From positions 26,001 to 90,000 of the forward strand of contig CAJNDS010002699.1 in the NCBI GenBank assembly GCA_905221605.1: a stretch of 64,000 nt of DNA, given 5' to 3'. The translations under genes and the position numbers were made by a program. The notes below the pieces were generated by a model. It was not told where the DNA came from. It was given only the letters and a program-made list of their open reading frames with translations, and ran no database searches. Within the stretch, counting starts at the first letter, position 1. The number at the start of each line of letters is the position of its first letter. Shown here in pieces: positions 11,301 to 20,404 of the stretch. The DNA is from Symbiodinium natans. Its lineage: Eukaryota; Sar; Dinophyceae; Suessiales; Symbiodiniaceae.

Positions 11301-12188
11301 CCTTGCGTCAAGTGAGAGGCCCGCCACGCTGGAGTCTTAGTGTGTGTGCCAAGCTGCGTAAGGACCAATGTTTTGAGTTGTTTAACTCACTTTAATCGAG
11401 GTGGGTTTTTTTCTGGATTTCCACTTGCCTGCGCAACCTTGGTGTTTGGTCCGTTGCCCGGCCAAGTGCCCCCTGAGTCTCGTGACCCGTGCAATGTAGA
11501 TTATAATAACCTGAGTGATGCGGATAGGGACGCTGGCAGCATGAGTGTCTCTGGAGCACGCAGTGGCGTCCGGGGTTCATTGACAGGCCCTCGCCTATGA
11601 AAGGGCAATCCTGGTCCCAATCTCGAATGAGCATGGTGGTCTCGTCATAAAAGGTGGTGCCTTGTGACCCGCACGTCCCATGATGGGCGGGCAGGGCAAC
11701 GTCTGCGTTCTTGGTTGCCTGCTGTCACAGCAGTACCTGGCTGCCCTTGGAGTGTGAGCCTCCGAGATAAAGAATGAACATTGAAGGCACCCTGGACTGG
11801 TTTCTACCGGTGTCGTGGCACGGAAAGCCTTGATCACGACTTGGACTCTGCCCCTCTCTGCACCAATGCGTGGGGACCTCCCCGATGAATAAAAGTTGTG
11901 CCGGGTGGTCGCGCAATTACCCGTTATGACCTTGCGTGGCTAAGGTCTGTGTGCACTGCGTTGGTTCGGTCTTAAGGCCACACCTGTAAGGAGGTTCACC
12001 CCCGGGTGCTTGCGAGGCCGTGCTTCTAGCCTGGTGCGCCCGTTCGGTCGAGGCAAGTGCCTTAGAGGCGGAACAGCGTTGACTGCCTCAAAGACTCGTA
12101 ACTCACCGTTTGGGGTAGCGGATGTCTTGGGTCTGGGCTCCAAGCTGCCTTGCTCTCGACGATGTCCACCATAATCGTTCGGTTAAAA
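8303..12188. other. Non-coding 3.9 kb of the long insertion unit
   Basis: No convincing gene: frames are short and not supported by motifs. Contains small repeats: GCCAATGGGCT twice (about 8493 and 8541), a hairpin CCAGTG...CACTGG at about 9233-9257, paired AACTTGyGCGGTGGCTG copies near 10324 and 10353, a G12 run at about 11180-11191, and the duplicated block 10490-10925. Confidence 0.5.
10490..10925 (+). repeat. Degenerate tandem duplication, unit about 200-240 bp
   Basis: Two diverged copies (about 10490-10685 and 10687-10925). Shared words in the same order include GACCTGAyGCaTGGCT, CTCCCTGAgCCTTGTTT, GACCTGACGCCTG, CTCTCCCTGAATCTT, TATGCGGTTG and ACTTGACCAAACGCCTGG. The second copy has an extra 48-bp internal duplication (CCATGGCTGAATCTCCCTG). 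Confidence 0.6.
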
Positions 12189-12401
12189 GGGGGCTTTGAG
12201 GTGTTTTGTAGTTGGTGATGCGCGTGCCTTCTGCTAGGCGTATGCACTGACACAATGTGCATCGACCTTTCAATAATGATCCTTGATTCGCCCACTGATG
12301 AAAAAGAAGGAAGGCTTGGAACTTGCAAGGGTGTGGGCTTTGCTTGTGTCCTCTGTTTCGGACTGTGCTTTTGGGTTCAAACCATTTTGGCACAAGCGAT
12401 A
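12189..12401 (+). repeat. Block B, copy 1 (right end of unit 1)
   Basis: 213 bp, identical to 13037-13249. Ends with ACCATTTTGGCACAAG-CGATA; the first 16 bases of that (12381-12396) match the dinoflagellate spliced-leader 3' part at 14 of 16 positions. Confidence 0.9.
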
Positions 12402-12728
12402 AGCTTACTGTTCGCGAGCGAATCGTGTTTTATCGCTTGCTTCCAATAATGCCCTGTGAAAAAACGGTATGCCGTTTGTTCGCTGTTTGAAGCCAAAAGT
12501 TATTTTGATGCCTTGAATTTCACATGCCCAACACTTACCTGTTGCATGGTCTGCATGTCTCCATGGTCAGCGAATGCAGGGTTGTAGTGACTGTCTGCAG
12601 CTTGTTGTGATGTGCCTTGGCGTGCAACATGCCATGCTCTGTGAATGCAACATTACGAGTAATGTTGCAGCTTTATGTGTGTTCCTTGAAGTGCAGCACT
12701 GGCTCATTGCACCGTGCGAAAAATTTGT
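12402..12728 (+). repeat. Block A, copy 2 (left end of unit 2)
   Basis: Matches 3288-3614 with one substitution. Directly abuts block B copy 1, forming a B-A junction with a near-symmetrical palindrome (12393-12439). Confidence 0.9.
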
Positions 12729-13036
12729 CCCACCCAGCCCACCCTAGGCATACATGTGCAGGGCCCGCTCCTGCAGCCGCAACTCCCTGCATGCGCAGCA
12801 AAATTGCAGTTGTTTGCAATGACAACCCGCGTCCTCCGCCCTTGATCAGACTTGAGAGTTTGACGCCGCGGCTCCCGCCCAACCCACCCAAAACTTGCTC
12901 AAGGCAGGGCCCGCTGCGGCGGCCGCAACTCCCTGCATGCCATCCTGGCTTCTTGCCATATCAAAGATGTACAGCTTCCTCGCCCTTAAAGGGGGCTTTG
13001 AGGTGTTTTGTAGTTGGTGATGCGCGTGCCTTCTGC
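12729..13036 (+). repeat. Internal part of unit 2 with small duplications
   Basis: Replaces the 8.6-kb interior of unit 1. Contains an imperfect tandem duplication of about 141 bp (GCAGGGCCCGCT...CCGCAACTCCCTGCATGC at about 12760 and 12905) and a partial extra copy of the first 46 bp of block B (12991-13036). No gene. Confidence 0.7.
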
Positions 13037-13249
13037 GGGGGCTTTGAGGTGTTTTGTAGTTGGTGATGCGCGTGCCTTCTGCTAGGCGTATGCACTGACA
13101 CAATGTGCATCGACCTTTCAATAATGATCCTTGATTCGCCCACTGATGAAAAAGAAGGAAGGCTTGGAACTTGCAAGGGTGTGGGCTTTGCTTGTGTCCT
13201 CTGTTTCGGACTGTGCTTTTGGGTTCAAACCATTTTGGCACAAGCGATA
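13037..13249 (+). repeat. Block B, copy 2 (right end of the insertion)
   Basis: Identical to 12189-12401. Its last base borders the resumed methyltransferase frame at 13250. A second spliced-leader-like match lies at 13229-13244. Confidence 0.9.
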
Positions 13250-13615
13250 AATCTCAACATGCACAAAGCTTGGCTTTTCGCCACTTCATTCCGGGCTTTT
13301 CAGGCATTCGCCTCTACGTGTCCACACACCGAGGGGACCCACGTGGCTTTGCAGGGTTTGCGTGATGAGGCTGGAAATTTTTGCAGCCGGGCATCGGCAG
13401 AGGACCCCCCCCGCTTAGCGGACATGTGTGTGTCGAGCAAGCCCTACCTCTCTTCGACGTTCAGCAAGGGTCGGGTACTGCCCTTTCTCTTGCCACGGTA
13501 CCTCTGCTTGCCAAACTCAAGGCCCTTCATGAGGCACCTGTGGCCTCGCAGGATGGGGCCGGTGTACCACCTTCAGGAGCAACAGACGTTTTTGCACGCC
13601 TTAGGCCTAAGCTGA
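13250..13615 (+). pseudogene. Methyltransferase-like ORF, C-terminal part
   Basis: Resumes in phase with the frame cut at 3287. Visible motifs: KAWLFATSF, LQAFASTCPH-like FAST-C-PH, GTHVAL, and SRASAE-PPRLA, an order I recognise from the C-terminal part of methyltransferase-like retroelement proteins of dinoflagellates. Stops at 13615, 46 bp before the RT frame. Together with 2475-3287 this makes a domain of ordinary length, which supports the placement of the insertion ends. Confidence 0.6.
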
Positions 13616-13660
13616 TGACCTTACTCCTTCAGGGTCGTTTTCCACAGCGTTTGCGCACTT

Positions 13661-15519
13661 TTGGTTTTGGGGGGATCAGCGGAGGCTCTTTTCTCAAGCT
13701 CGGAGGTGGACGTCCTGCGTCGCATCTTCCAAGAGTGGCTCTCGACCCATTTCCCTGGCATTGCCGTCTCCTGGGAAATCTCTCCAGGGCAGCCATACTG
13801 CCTTCAGGCGCTGGCAGCTGTCTCCCGCATTTGTCAAGACCGAGACGTTTCCCTCCTTGCCTGTCTGGAACAGGGCGTGCCCACTGGCTTTGACGGGGAC
13901 GTTCCGTTGTCCAATGTTTTCTTGCCACAAGGAGGAGGCCATCCTTTCGAGCAATCACTTGGCATTTGTCATGGCAATTGGTCAAGCGCTGAAGCGGACC
14001 TTCCAACCTTGCACGCCTTAGTGGAAGAGGAGATCGCCAATGGCTGGCTCTTGGAGCTGGATTCTTTGGAAGCGGCTCAAGAGCGTTTTGGCGACAAGCT
14101 GGCCATTGGAAAGATGTCTATTGTCAAAGCTGAAGGAAAGAAGCCGCGTCTCGTGGTTGATTCCACCGTGTGTGGCACTAACCCGTCCTGCACTATCCCC
14201 GAGACGTACACACTTCCGGGTGTTGACGACGTCAGGGATTCTTTCCCTTTGCATTTTCACTCTGGCATGTGCGCAGGTTTTGCGTTTGACATCAAGTCAG
14301 CTCACAAAACGGTTCGAGTTCGCGACTCAGATCAGGGACTTCTTGGGGTCTCCCTCCCGAAGATTCAAGGTCCAGGCCGTCGTTGGCTTTTTTACCGCGT
14401 TTGCCCTTTTGGAGCGAACTTCTCGGCCCTCTGGTTCCAGCGCCTTGGAAGCTTTTTCCTTCGCACTTTGCACCTTTGGACGTGGCTTCGACATGCTCTC
14501 CTGGGCTGCGTGGGCGACTTTATGTTGTTTCAGGACCAGGAGGTCATTGGCCTTACAGCGTGCATGACGCTGGCTTTTTGCGCTTTGTTCAGCATACCGC
14601 TGTCCAATGCCAAGTTACAGCTTGGCAGCTGTATCCACTGGATTGGCTGGCACTTTTCCTTCGGCTCTGGCACTTTCTCTATTCCGGTAGAAAAAAGTCC
14701 AGAAGTTGAAGCGCCTTTTGCAGGAAGCCTTGCAAGGTCGCCATGTCTCCAAACGGACCCTGGACAAGGTCGCCGGGTTGCTGCAGTGGTTTTGCAAGTT
14801 GTACAAGCATTTCAAGCCCTGGTTGCAGACCCTGTATGCTGACGCGAACCGTCCATTGGCCACCAACTACAGCATTGCTCCTGGCGATTGGCCCGGCTTG
14901 GCCATTTGCGTTAACGAAGGGCTTGTCTTCACTTCCACACCGCCGGGCACAAGCATTCCGGCAGGCTCTAAGCTCATTGAAGCTAGACATTTGGCCCTGC
15001 AGTCTAAGAAAGACCTTGTGAAAATTCCCACCTCAAAGCGCATTTGGATGAGGGTGACGGACCCCTCCGCCACTCGCCGCAAGCTTTCTGTCTCCAGCCG
15101 GGAGAGCCTTCAGTTTTGGCTTAAGTGGTGTGAGGTTCCACCCCTTTTCTTTCCTTTGCAGAAACCTGCGGACGTTCCCATCGTTTGCGCCGCTGCCGAT
15201 GCACGCGCAGATGGGGATCTCGTCGGGATAGGTGGCTTTATCGAGTGGCCTTCACGTCAGATTTCGTGGTTCAGCCAGTCATGGCGTGTGCCAGACCTTT
15301 CGTCGCTGGGTGTGCATTGAGCTCGACGTCTTCCACATACCCGGCGAAAAGAATGACGACGCAGACCTGCTTTCCCGCTGGAGTGATGAATCCCAGCCTT
15401 TGCCTGCCAAATTCGCTCCGGACTTTCGAGTGGACTGCAGCCTGGCACGCATCTGGCATTTCCGTTCTGATGTGCGCTTGTGGCCTCCCGATGCAAAGCT
15501 AAAATGGCAGCCGCCATAA
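13661..15519 (+). pseudogene. Reverse transcriptase and RNase H, decayed
   Basis: Frame 1 (13661-14842) holds RT: IGKMSIVKAEGKKPRLVVD, the first catalytic aspartate in FAFDIKSAHKTVRVR (about 14279-14320), FYRVCPFGANFSALWFQR, and CVGDFMLF (about 14507-14530) where YxDD should be, so one of the two aspartates is Gly. Frame 2 (14706-15320) carries the connection and the start of RNase H (AAADARADGDLVGIGGFIEW). A third frame (15232-15519) gives its end, FHIPGEKNDDADLLSRW. The middle of RNase H, with the Glu and second Asp motifs, is missing. Two frameshifts, one deletion and a lost catalytic residue make it inactive. Confidence 0.75.
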
Positions 15520-15621
15520 TCACTCTGATGAGCTCAGCTGGTGAGAGCCTGGCATAGTCTGCGCTCACCTAGAAATGGGGTAGGTAGGCCCGGCGAGCTT
15601 TGACTTTGCCAGTTTGAAAGT

Positions 15622-16267
15622 TGGTCGTATATGCTTCAGCTTTGGTATGCATCATCCGCTTTGCGTTATGCTTTGAAATCTGAGCTGCATTTCCGGCAAA
15701 GTCAAAAAGAGAGAGGGCTCGTGGTACAGTGCTTGCTTTGGCCTGGGGTTTCTTGCGGGCTAGTTGATAGCTTTGGTAGTGTGGCTTGAACTTGCAGCGA
15801 ACGGGTCATGTGTTTACTCATATCTGTTTGCTGTTTGTGAAAGATCACCGTACTTTGTTGCCTTTGGTTCAAGCCACACACCAAATCGTTGCAGCTTACA
15901 ATGCATCGCTTGCTAGCTTTGTTTTTGACCCACCCACCACTCCCTCTTTGAAGGCACGTTCCTTCCGAGTTGGGACAGGTCTCTGGACCTTCGTACAGCT
16001 GGAGCTTGCATCGTTTCACGAGGTTTCACGAGATTCGCAATGGTATTCCTTTTCCTTTGTCCTGGTATGCTTTATACTTGTATGGTGGTCGTATATGCTT
16101 CAGCTTTGGTATGCATCATCCGCTTTGCGTTATGCTTTGAAATCTGAGCTGCATTTCCGGCAAAGTCAAAAAGAGAGAGGGCTCGTGGTACAGTGCTTGC
16201 TTTGGCCTGGGGTTTCTTGCGGGCTAGTTGATAGCTTTGGTAGTGTGGCTTGAACTTGCAGCGAACG
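15622..16267 (+). repeat. Pair of 182-bp direct repeats, 282 bp apart
   Basis: 15622-15803 and 16086-16267 appear identical (offset 464). Both begin TGGTCGTATATGCTTCAGC and end TTGCAGCGAACG. The second copy ends exactly where base composition switches to the purine-rich copia-like relic. They could be terminal repeats of a small element or remains of an LTR; no coding content lies between them. Confidence 0.75.
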
Positions 16268-16280
16268 CGAGTTTAAATGG

Positions 16281-18714
16281 TTGGGGTCAACGGACATCGC
16301 AACGCTATTTTCTCCAACGGGAGTTGCGAGCACAGTGAAGTTGCTCTCAGCAATGTTTGTGTCGTCGAACGACCACATCCTCGGAAGCATCGACGTAGGA
16401 GATGCCTACTTGATGGTAGAACAAGAAGAACCAACAGTCGTCGAAGTCGACGGAAAGTACTATGAACTCGGATTCACGTTGCCAGGGCAACGGATAGGAT
16501 CAAGCGCATGGTTCAACAAGCTGAAAGGATACCTCGAAGAGTATGGACTCAATTCCGACGAAGGACTACCAGCTTTGTTTTACAGGAGACAAGAAAAAGG
16601 AAAAGCTGGAATGGTTGTGTTGTCGCACGTTGATGACATGGAACTGTACGCGACAGAGAAAGAGTTCCAAGGATTGATCGAGTTCCTGAGAAAGAAGAAG
16701 TTGAAGATCAAGGTCGAAGGACCGTTGCGAGAGCAAGAAGGTTCAATGAGTTTTCTGAAGAGAGGATTCAGCGCAGTAAACGATGGAGATGTCGAGATCA
16801 CGATGAATTCCAAGTACATCGAAGGATTGACCGAAGTGTTGGAGTTGGAAAATTCGTATCCAAAGAAACTGCCATGCCCAGCGGACAATGGAAGGACAAT
16901 GCAAGCGAAGAAAGGAGGAATGGACCCGCTCTCGGAAGCAGATCATCACACGTACAGGAAAGGTGTAGGTATACTGTTGTACTTAGCACCAGAACGGCCC
17001 GATCTGATGTACGTGCTGAAGAAACTTTCAACGAAGCTAGCAGCGCCTGTGGAAGCCGACATGGAACTGCTGAGGCATGCTGCGAAGTATCTGAAAGGTA
17101 CACCCGACGTGTCACTGATACACAAGAAGAGCTACCCAGGAAGAAGTTTCATCGAAGAGCGAAATGAGAGAAAAGATGAAGAAGTCGAGAGAAATGTTTA
17201 TGAACAAGAGTCACTGTTGGAGATAGTGACGGATTCTGATTGGGCAGCCGACAGAGAGTCGAGGCAAAGCGTGTCGTGTGGAGCGATCATGCTGAATGGA
17301 AATCTGATTCATTTTCAGAGCAAGCGGCAGAAGAGCATAGCTCTCAGCTCATGCGAAGCGGAGACTATCGCCGCAACGTCAATACTTTCTGAAGGAGTGT
17401 TTCCTGAAAGCATTGTTGACGAGAATCCTCGGAAAAGAACCAAAGATGGTGATGTATTCAGATTCGAGCAGTTCAAGACAACTGATTGCTCGGAAAGGAC
17501 TGGGGAAAGCCCGTCATCTCGACGTTGATCTGTTATGGATCCAGAGCATCCCGAGGTTGATCATCAAAGCGATCAAAGGAAAGGACAACCCAGCTGATCT
17601 GGGAACAAAGAGTTTAAGCAAAGACAAGATCCGAAAGTACATGACAAGCCTCGGATATGTAGGAGAGTTTGTGGACCAAGAAGAAGTTGAAAGGAATGTA
17701 CAAGCGCGAAGAACGAACGGCAATGGCCGAAGCGGCAATGGCCGACGAATGAACGATGAGCGATTGGCGAAGATCATACAAGCCGTAACGATGGCTGTGT
17801 TGATAGGAATGGGAGAAGCCAAGAAAGCCAAGAAAGAAGATCAAGGACCGGGAATAGTCATGTGTATCATGATCGGTTGTGTGACATGCATGGTTTGTTG
17901 CAAAGTTTATCCCGCAGCCGTTTTCTTGCTCAAGCGAGTAGGAAGAAAGGAAAAGAAGAAAGAAAGGAGAACGATGGAAGAAGAGAAGACCCGCGAACAA
18001 ATGATGGAAGAGAAGGTTGAAGAGCTAAGGGAAATGAGAATTGGAGCCGAGGAAAACAGGAAGAAGTTACTGGAGAATGCTCCAAAGGAAGAAGAAAAGG
18101 CTGAAGAGCCAAAGGAAGAGTCCAAAGAAGAACCGAAGGAGGAGAAGAAAGAGAAGAAAGGAAAGAAGAAGGAGAAGGATTCGTCGTGCAGTGATTCTGC
18201 AAGCGAGTCATCCTCAAGCGAGTCAAGTTCGAGCGACGAGAAAAAGGAGAAGAAAGAAGAAAAGGACCAAAAGGAAGACAAGGACCAGAAGGAAGACAAG
18301 GACCAGAAAGAAGACAAGGACCAGGAAGAAGTCAAGGACCAGGAAGAAGTCAAGGACCAGGAAGAAGTCAAGGGTCAGGAAGAAGCGCCTGAGAAGGCGG
18401 ACAAAGAAGGAAAGGAAGAGGAAGAGAAAAAGGAGGAAGAGGCCGAGAAGACCGAAGACGATGAAAGATACGTCCTCCTGGCAAAGGAAGGCCTATGGCC
18501 AACGATCTTAAGCTCAATGCAGATGGACGAGAAGGGAGCAAAGATGCTCGAAGAGACAGGGATCGATGGCGACGCCCTAAGGTCCGAAGCGACGCAGAGA
18601 ATGTTCCAAGAGTTCAAGGAGACGATGGAGAGTCCAGTCGTGAAGATCCCAACGGGATATGGAACAAGGGTGCAACAATGGGTTGGCAGCCCTGAAAGAG
18701 CAAGAAGAAGATGA
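16281..18714 (+). pseudogene. Ty1/copia-like RT and RNase H with Lys/Glu-rich extension, frameshifted
   Basis: Frame 1 (16281 to about 17405) begins mid-RT: SIDVGDAYLMVEQ (first Asp), LSHVDDMELYATE (HVDD catalytic box, about 16623-16660), APERPDLMYVLKKLS and AKYLKGTPDVSL. RNase H follows: VTDSDWAADRESRQSVSCG and SIALSSCEAETIAATS. A frameshift near 17405 moves the frame, which continues with MYSDSSSSRQLIARKGLGKARHLDV and NPADLGTKSLS, the usual copia C-terminal RNase H. From about 17700 the frame runs on through a hydrophobic segment (GIVMCIMIGCVTCMVCCKVY) into a highly charged Lys/Glu region with DKDQKE repeats. Gag, protease and integrase are missing at the left. The + strand is strikingly purine-rich here. 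Confidence 0.75.
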
Positions 18715-19658
18715 GAAGGACTCTGACGACTTGATGTACGAAGATGTCGCCAACGCAGAAAAGGAAGCGGAAGATTACGGTCGAATTTTCGAAGAAAGAC
18801 CGAGAGTGTCCTTACTCGAGCGAATGCGCAAAAGGAAGATGGCCGAAGGAGCCAGCGAGGCAGAGTCAATGGCTGCAGGCTCGGAACGGCATGTGAAGAC
18901 GAAGGCAATGCCAAAGCCGTTGAAGCTACGCAAGGAAATGGCAGAAGTCGTGCAAGTTGATGATGCCGTTGAAGAGAAGAAGAATGAAGGTGAAGGAAAG
19001 GAGAAAAGGAAAGAAGAGCCAGACCTGAGCAAGGTCAACCCAAGATGGCTTTTGAAGTCAAGTGAAAAGAGCACCCGAAGCGAAAAGGAGACGGGAACGC
19101 GCCAGTCCGGATGCTTTTTCTGCAAGGGATCGCATCGTGCGATCAAGTGCCAAGAGATGCTGGATTTGGCAAAGGAGATCACGGGAAAGGTGCCAAGTTT
19201 CGATTGGCGAGAGAAAGAGAAGCGTGGTCTCTGGTGCAAGTGGTGCTGGTACACCACCAAGAACCCGTCTGAGCACACGGGGTGGGGAAGCCATACCCAC
19301 CAAAGGTGTTGGTACCAGAAGCAAGGCCAAGAGAATGAGGCCAAAGCCAAAGCCGAAAAGGAAAGGAAAGGAAGTCAATGAGGAAGTCCAGAAGATGGTG
19401 GATATGAGCGAGAGACCTGCCGAGCCAAAAGGAATGCCACCGAATCCCCAATGGGGGATGGAGACGCTCAAGAAGCGAAAGGAGCCGGAGACACCAGGAC
19501 CAACCGTCGAAGAAGTCCAAACGAGCGATGAAGAAGCGAAGAAGAAGCAAGCGAAGGAGAACATCAAGAAGATCAAGAGAGAAGAAAGGAGAAAGGAGCG
19601 TGAAGAGAAGAAGAAGGCAAAGAAGCAAGAGAAGAAGGCAAGGAAGGAAGAGAAGTAA
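18659..19658 (+). pseudogene. Zinc-knuckle, Lys/Glu-rich retroelement ORF
   Basis: Frame 18659-19381 overlaps the preceding one by 56 bp in another phase; a third frame continues to 19658, suggesting a shift near 19330-19380. Charged coiled-coil-like N-terminus, then CFFCKGSHRAIKC (C-x2-C-x3-H-x4-C, about 19110-19150) and CKWCW...H...SHTHQRC (about 19236-19310), two likely zinc-binding units. This looks like a Gag-type nucleocapsid, yet it lies downstream of RNase H. Either it is an unusual C-terminal extension of the same element or the start of a second copy. Function is inferred. Confidence 0.5.
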
Positions 19659-20404
19659 AAGGCCAAGGGAAGCGAGGCCAAGGAGCCGACAGCCGAGATC
19701 GTCCGATAAAGAGGATCTGTAAGCGCTGAAGATCTGAAAAGGATGAGGGCGAAGGCCCAGGATTCTGAGGGCAATGGCCCAAATACCGCATTTTGCGAAG
19801 ACCGAAAGGTAGAAATCAGTTTCACAAACGTTTCACCAAGCCAATGGCAAAATTGGAAGGTGCTTTGAAAAGCAAAGAGACAATGCAAAAGCCGCTTGTG
19901 AGAAAGGAGTGCAGTGGTCTCGTGTTTCAAAAGAAGCTACGAAGCAATGGTATGATGGTTTTGTTGCAAGCCACGGAGCACCACGAACGAAAGCACAAGT
20001 TTCAAAGAAACGAAATGCTGAGTGACTGCTGGGCTACGACGAGCTCGACACTGGCGAGAAAAAGTGAGTGCAAGCAGTAGAATCGATTTGGTGCACGTAG
20101 AGTTACAGTTGCACAGAAGTGTTTCAAATTGCTCCAGGAGCCAAAGAAGAAAGAAGAAGGTTTACCCGAAGGGGTATGAGAAAAAGGAAAGATGGGCTCA
20201 ACGGAGCATGAGAGAAAAGTGAGAAGGTGTTTGAAAATCGTTTCACCCAACGAGTTTCAAAGAGGGCGTAACAAACATTTCACTTTTCATGCCCGACTGT
20301 ATATATAGGCTCAAGCACCGCCCCTCGTGGAAAGCCGCGAGTAGAGAAAAAGTGCAAGGAGAACTTGTGTTCTAGGAAAGGTTAAGAGTAGCCTTTAAAC
20401 TTTT
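19659..20404. other. Non-coding 3' region of the copia-like relic
   Basis: Purine-rich to about 20250, then more mixed. Contains a TATA-like string at 20300-20307. It may be the remains of a 3' LTR, but no matching 5' copy is present in the window. Confidence 0.4.
20300..20307 (+). promoter_or_regulatory. TATA-like box in candidate LTR
   Basis: TATATATA followed 3' by GGCTCAAGCACCGCCCC. Dinoflagellate host genes generally lack TATA boxes, so this would suit a retroelement LTR promoter. Weak evidence by itself. Confidence 0.25.

Larger units (their letters stand above)
3288..13249 (+). mobile_element. 9,962-bp nested insertion made of two tandem A...B units
   Basis: Unit 1 is 3288-12401 and unit 2 is 12402-13249. 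Both begin with the same 327-bp block A (starting AGCTTACTGTTCGCGAGCG) and end with the same 213-bp block B (ending CACAAGCGATA). Deleting exactly 3288-13249 rejoins the methyltransferase frame (GTC|AAT) and brings C-terminal motifs next to N-terminal ones, which defines the insertion ends to within a few bases. No target-site duplication is obvious. Unit 2 is an internally deleted copy of the same length class as a non-autonomous derivative. ORFs of unit 1 show no recognisable transposase, integrase, recombinase or RT, so the mobility mechanism is unknown. Confidence 0.75.
1077..15519 (+). mobile_element. DIRS/Gypsy-like retroelement with methyltransferase ORF, split by a nested insertion
   Basis: In order: gag-like ORF (1077-2413), C5-methyltransferase-like ORF (2475-3287 continuing at 13250-13615), and RT plus RNase H (13661-15519). 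All are on the + strand, and removing 3288-13249 brings them into tight succession. The RNase H tail motif FHIPGEKNDDADLLSRW is of the Gypsy/DIRS kind. No integrase, tyrosine recombinase or flanking LTR was recognised, so the class is uncertain. Frameshifts near 1920 and 14.8 kb, a lost RT catalytic aspartate and a deletion in RNase H show that this copy is dead. Cytosine methyltransferases captured by retrotransposons have been reported in dinoflagellates; assignment of this copy to such a family is inference. Confidence 0.7.

Noticed and set aside
3288-12728. Block A copies as the two LTRs of a classical LTR retrotransposon
   Set aside because: Removing 3288-12728 would leave 521 bp of foreign sequence in the methyltransferase frame, and block B is also duplicated. 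No primer-binding site or pol is present between them.
17907-18371. Ser/Phe-rich minus-strand frame
   Set aside because: Mirror of the Lys/Glu-rich + frame, which carries copia RNase H upstream in the same frame.
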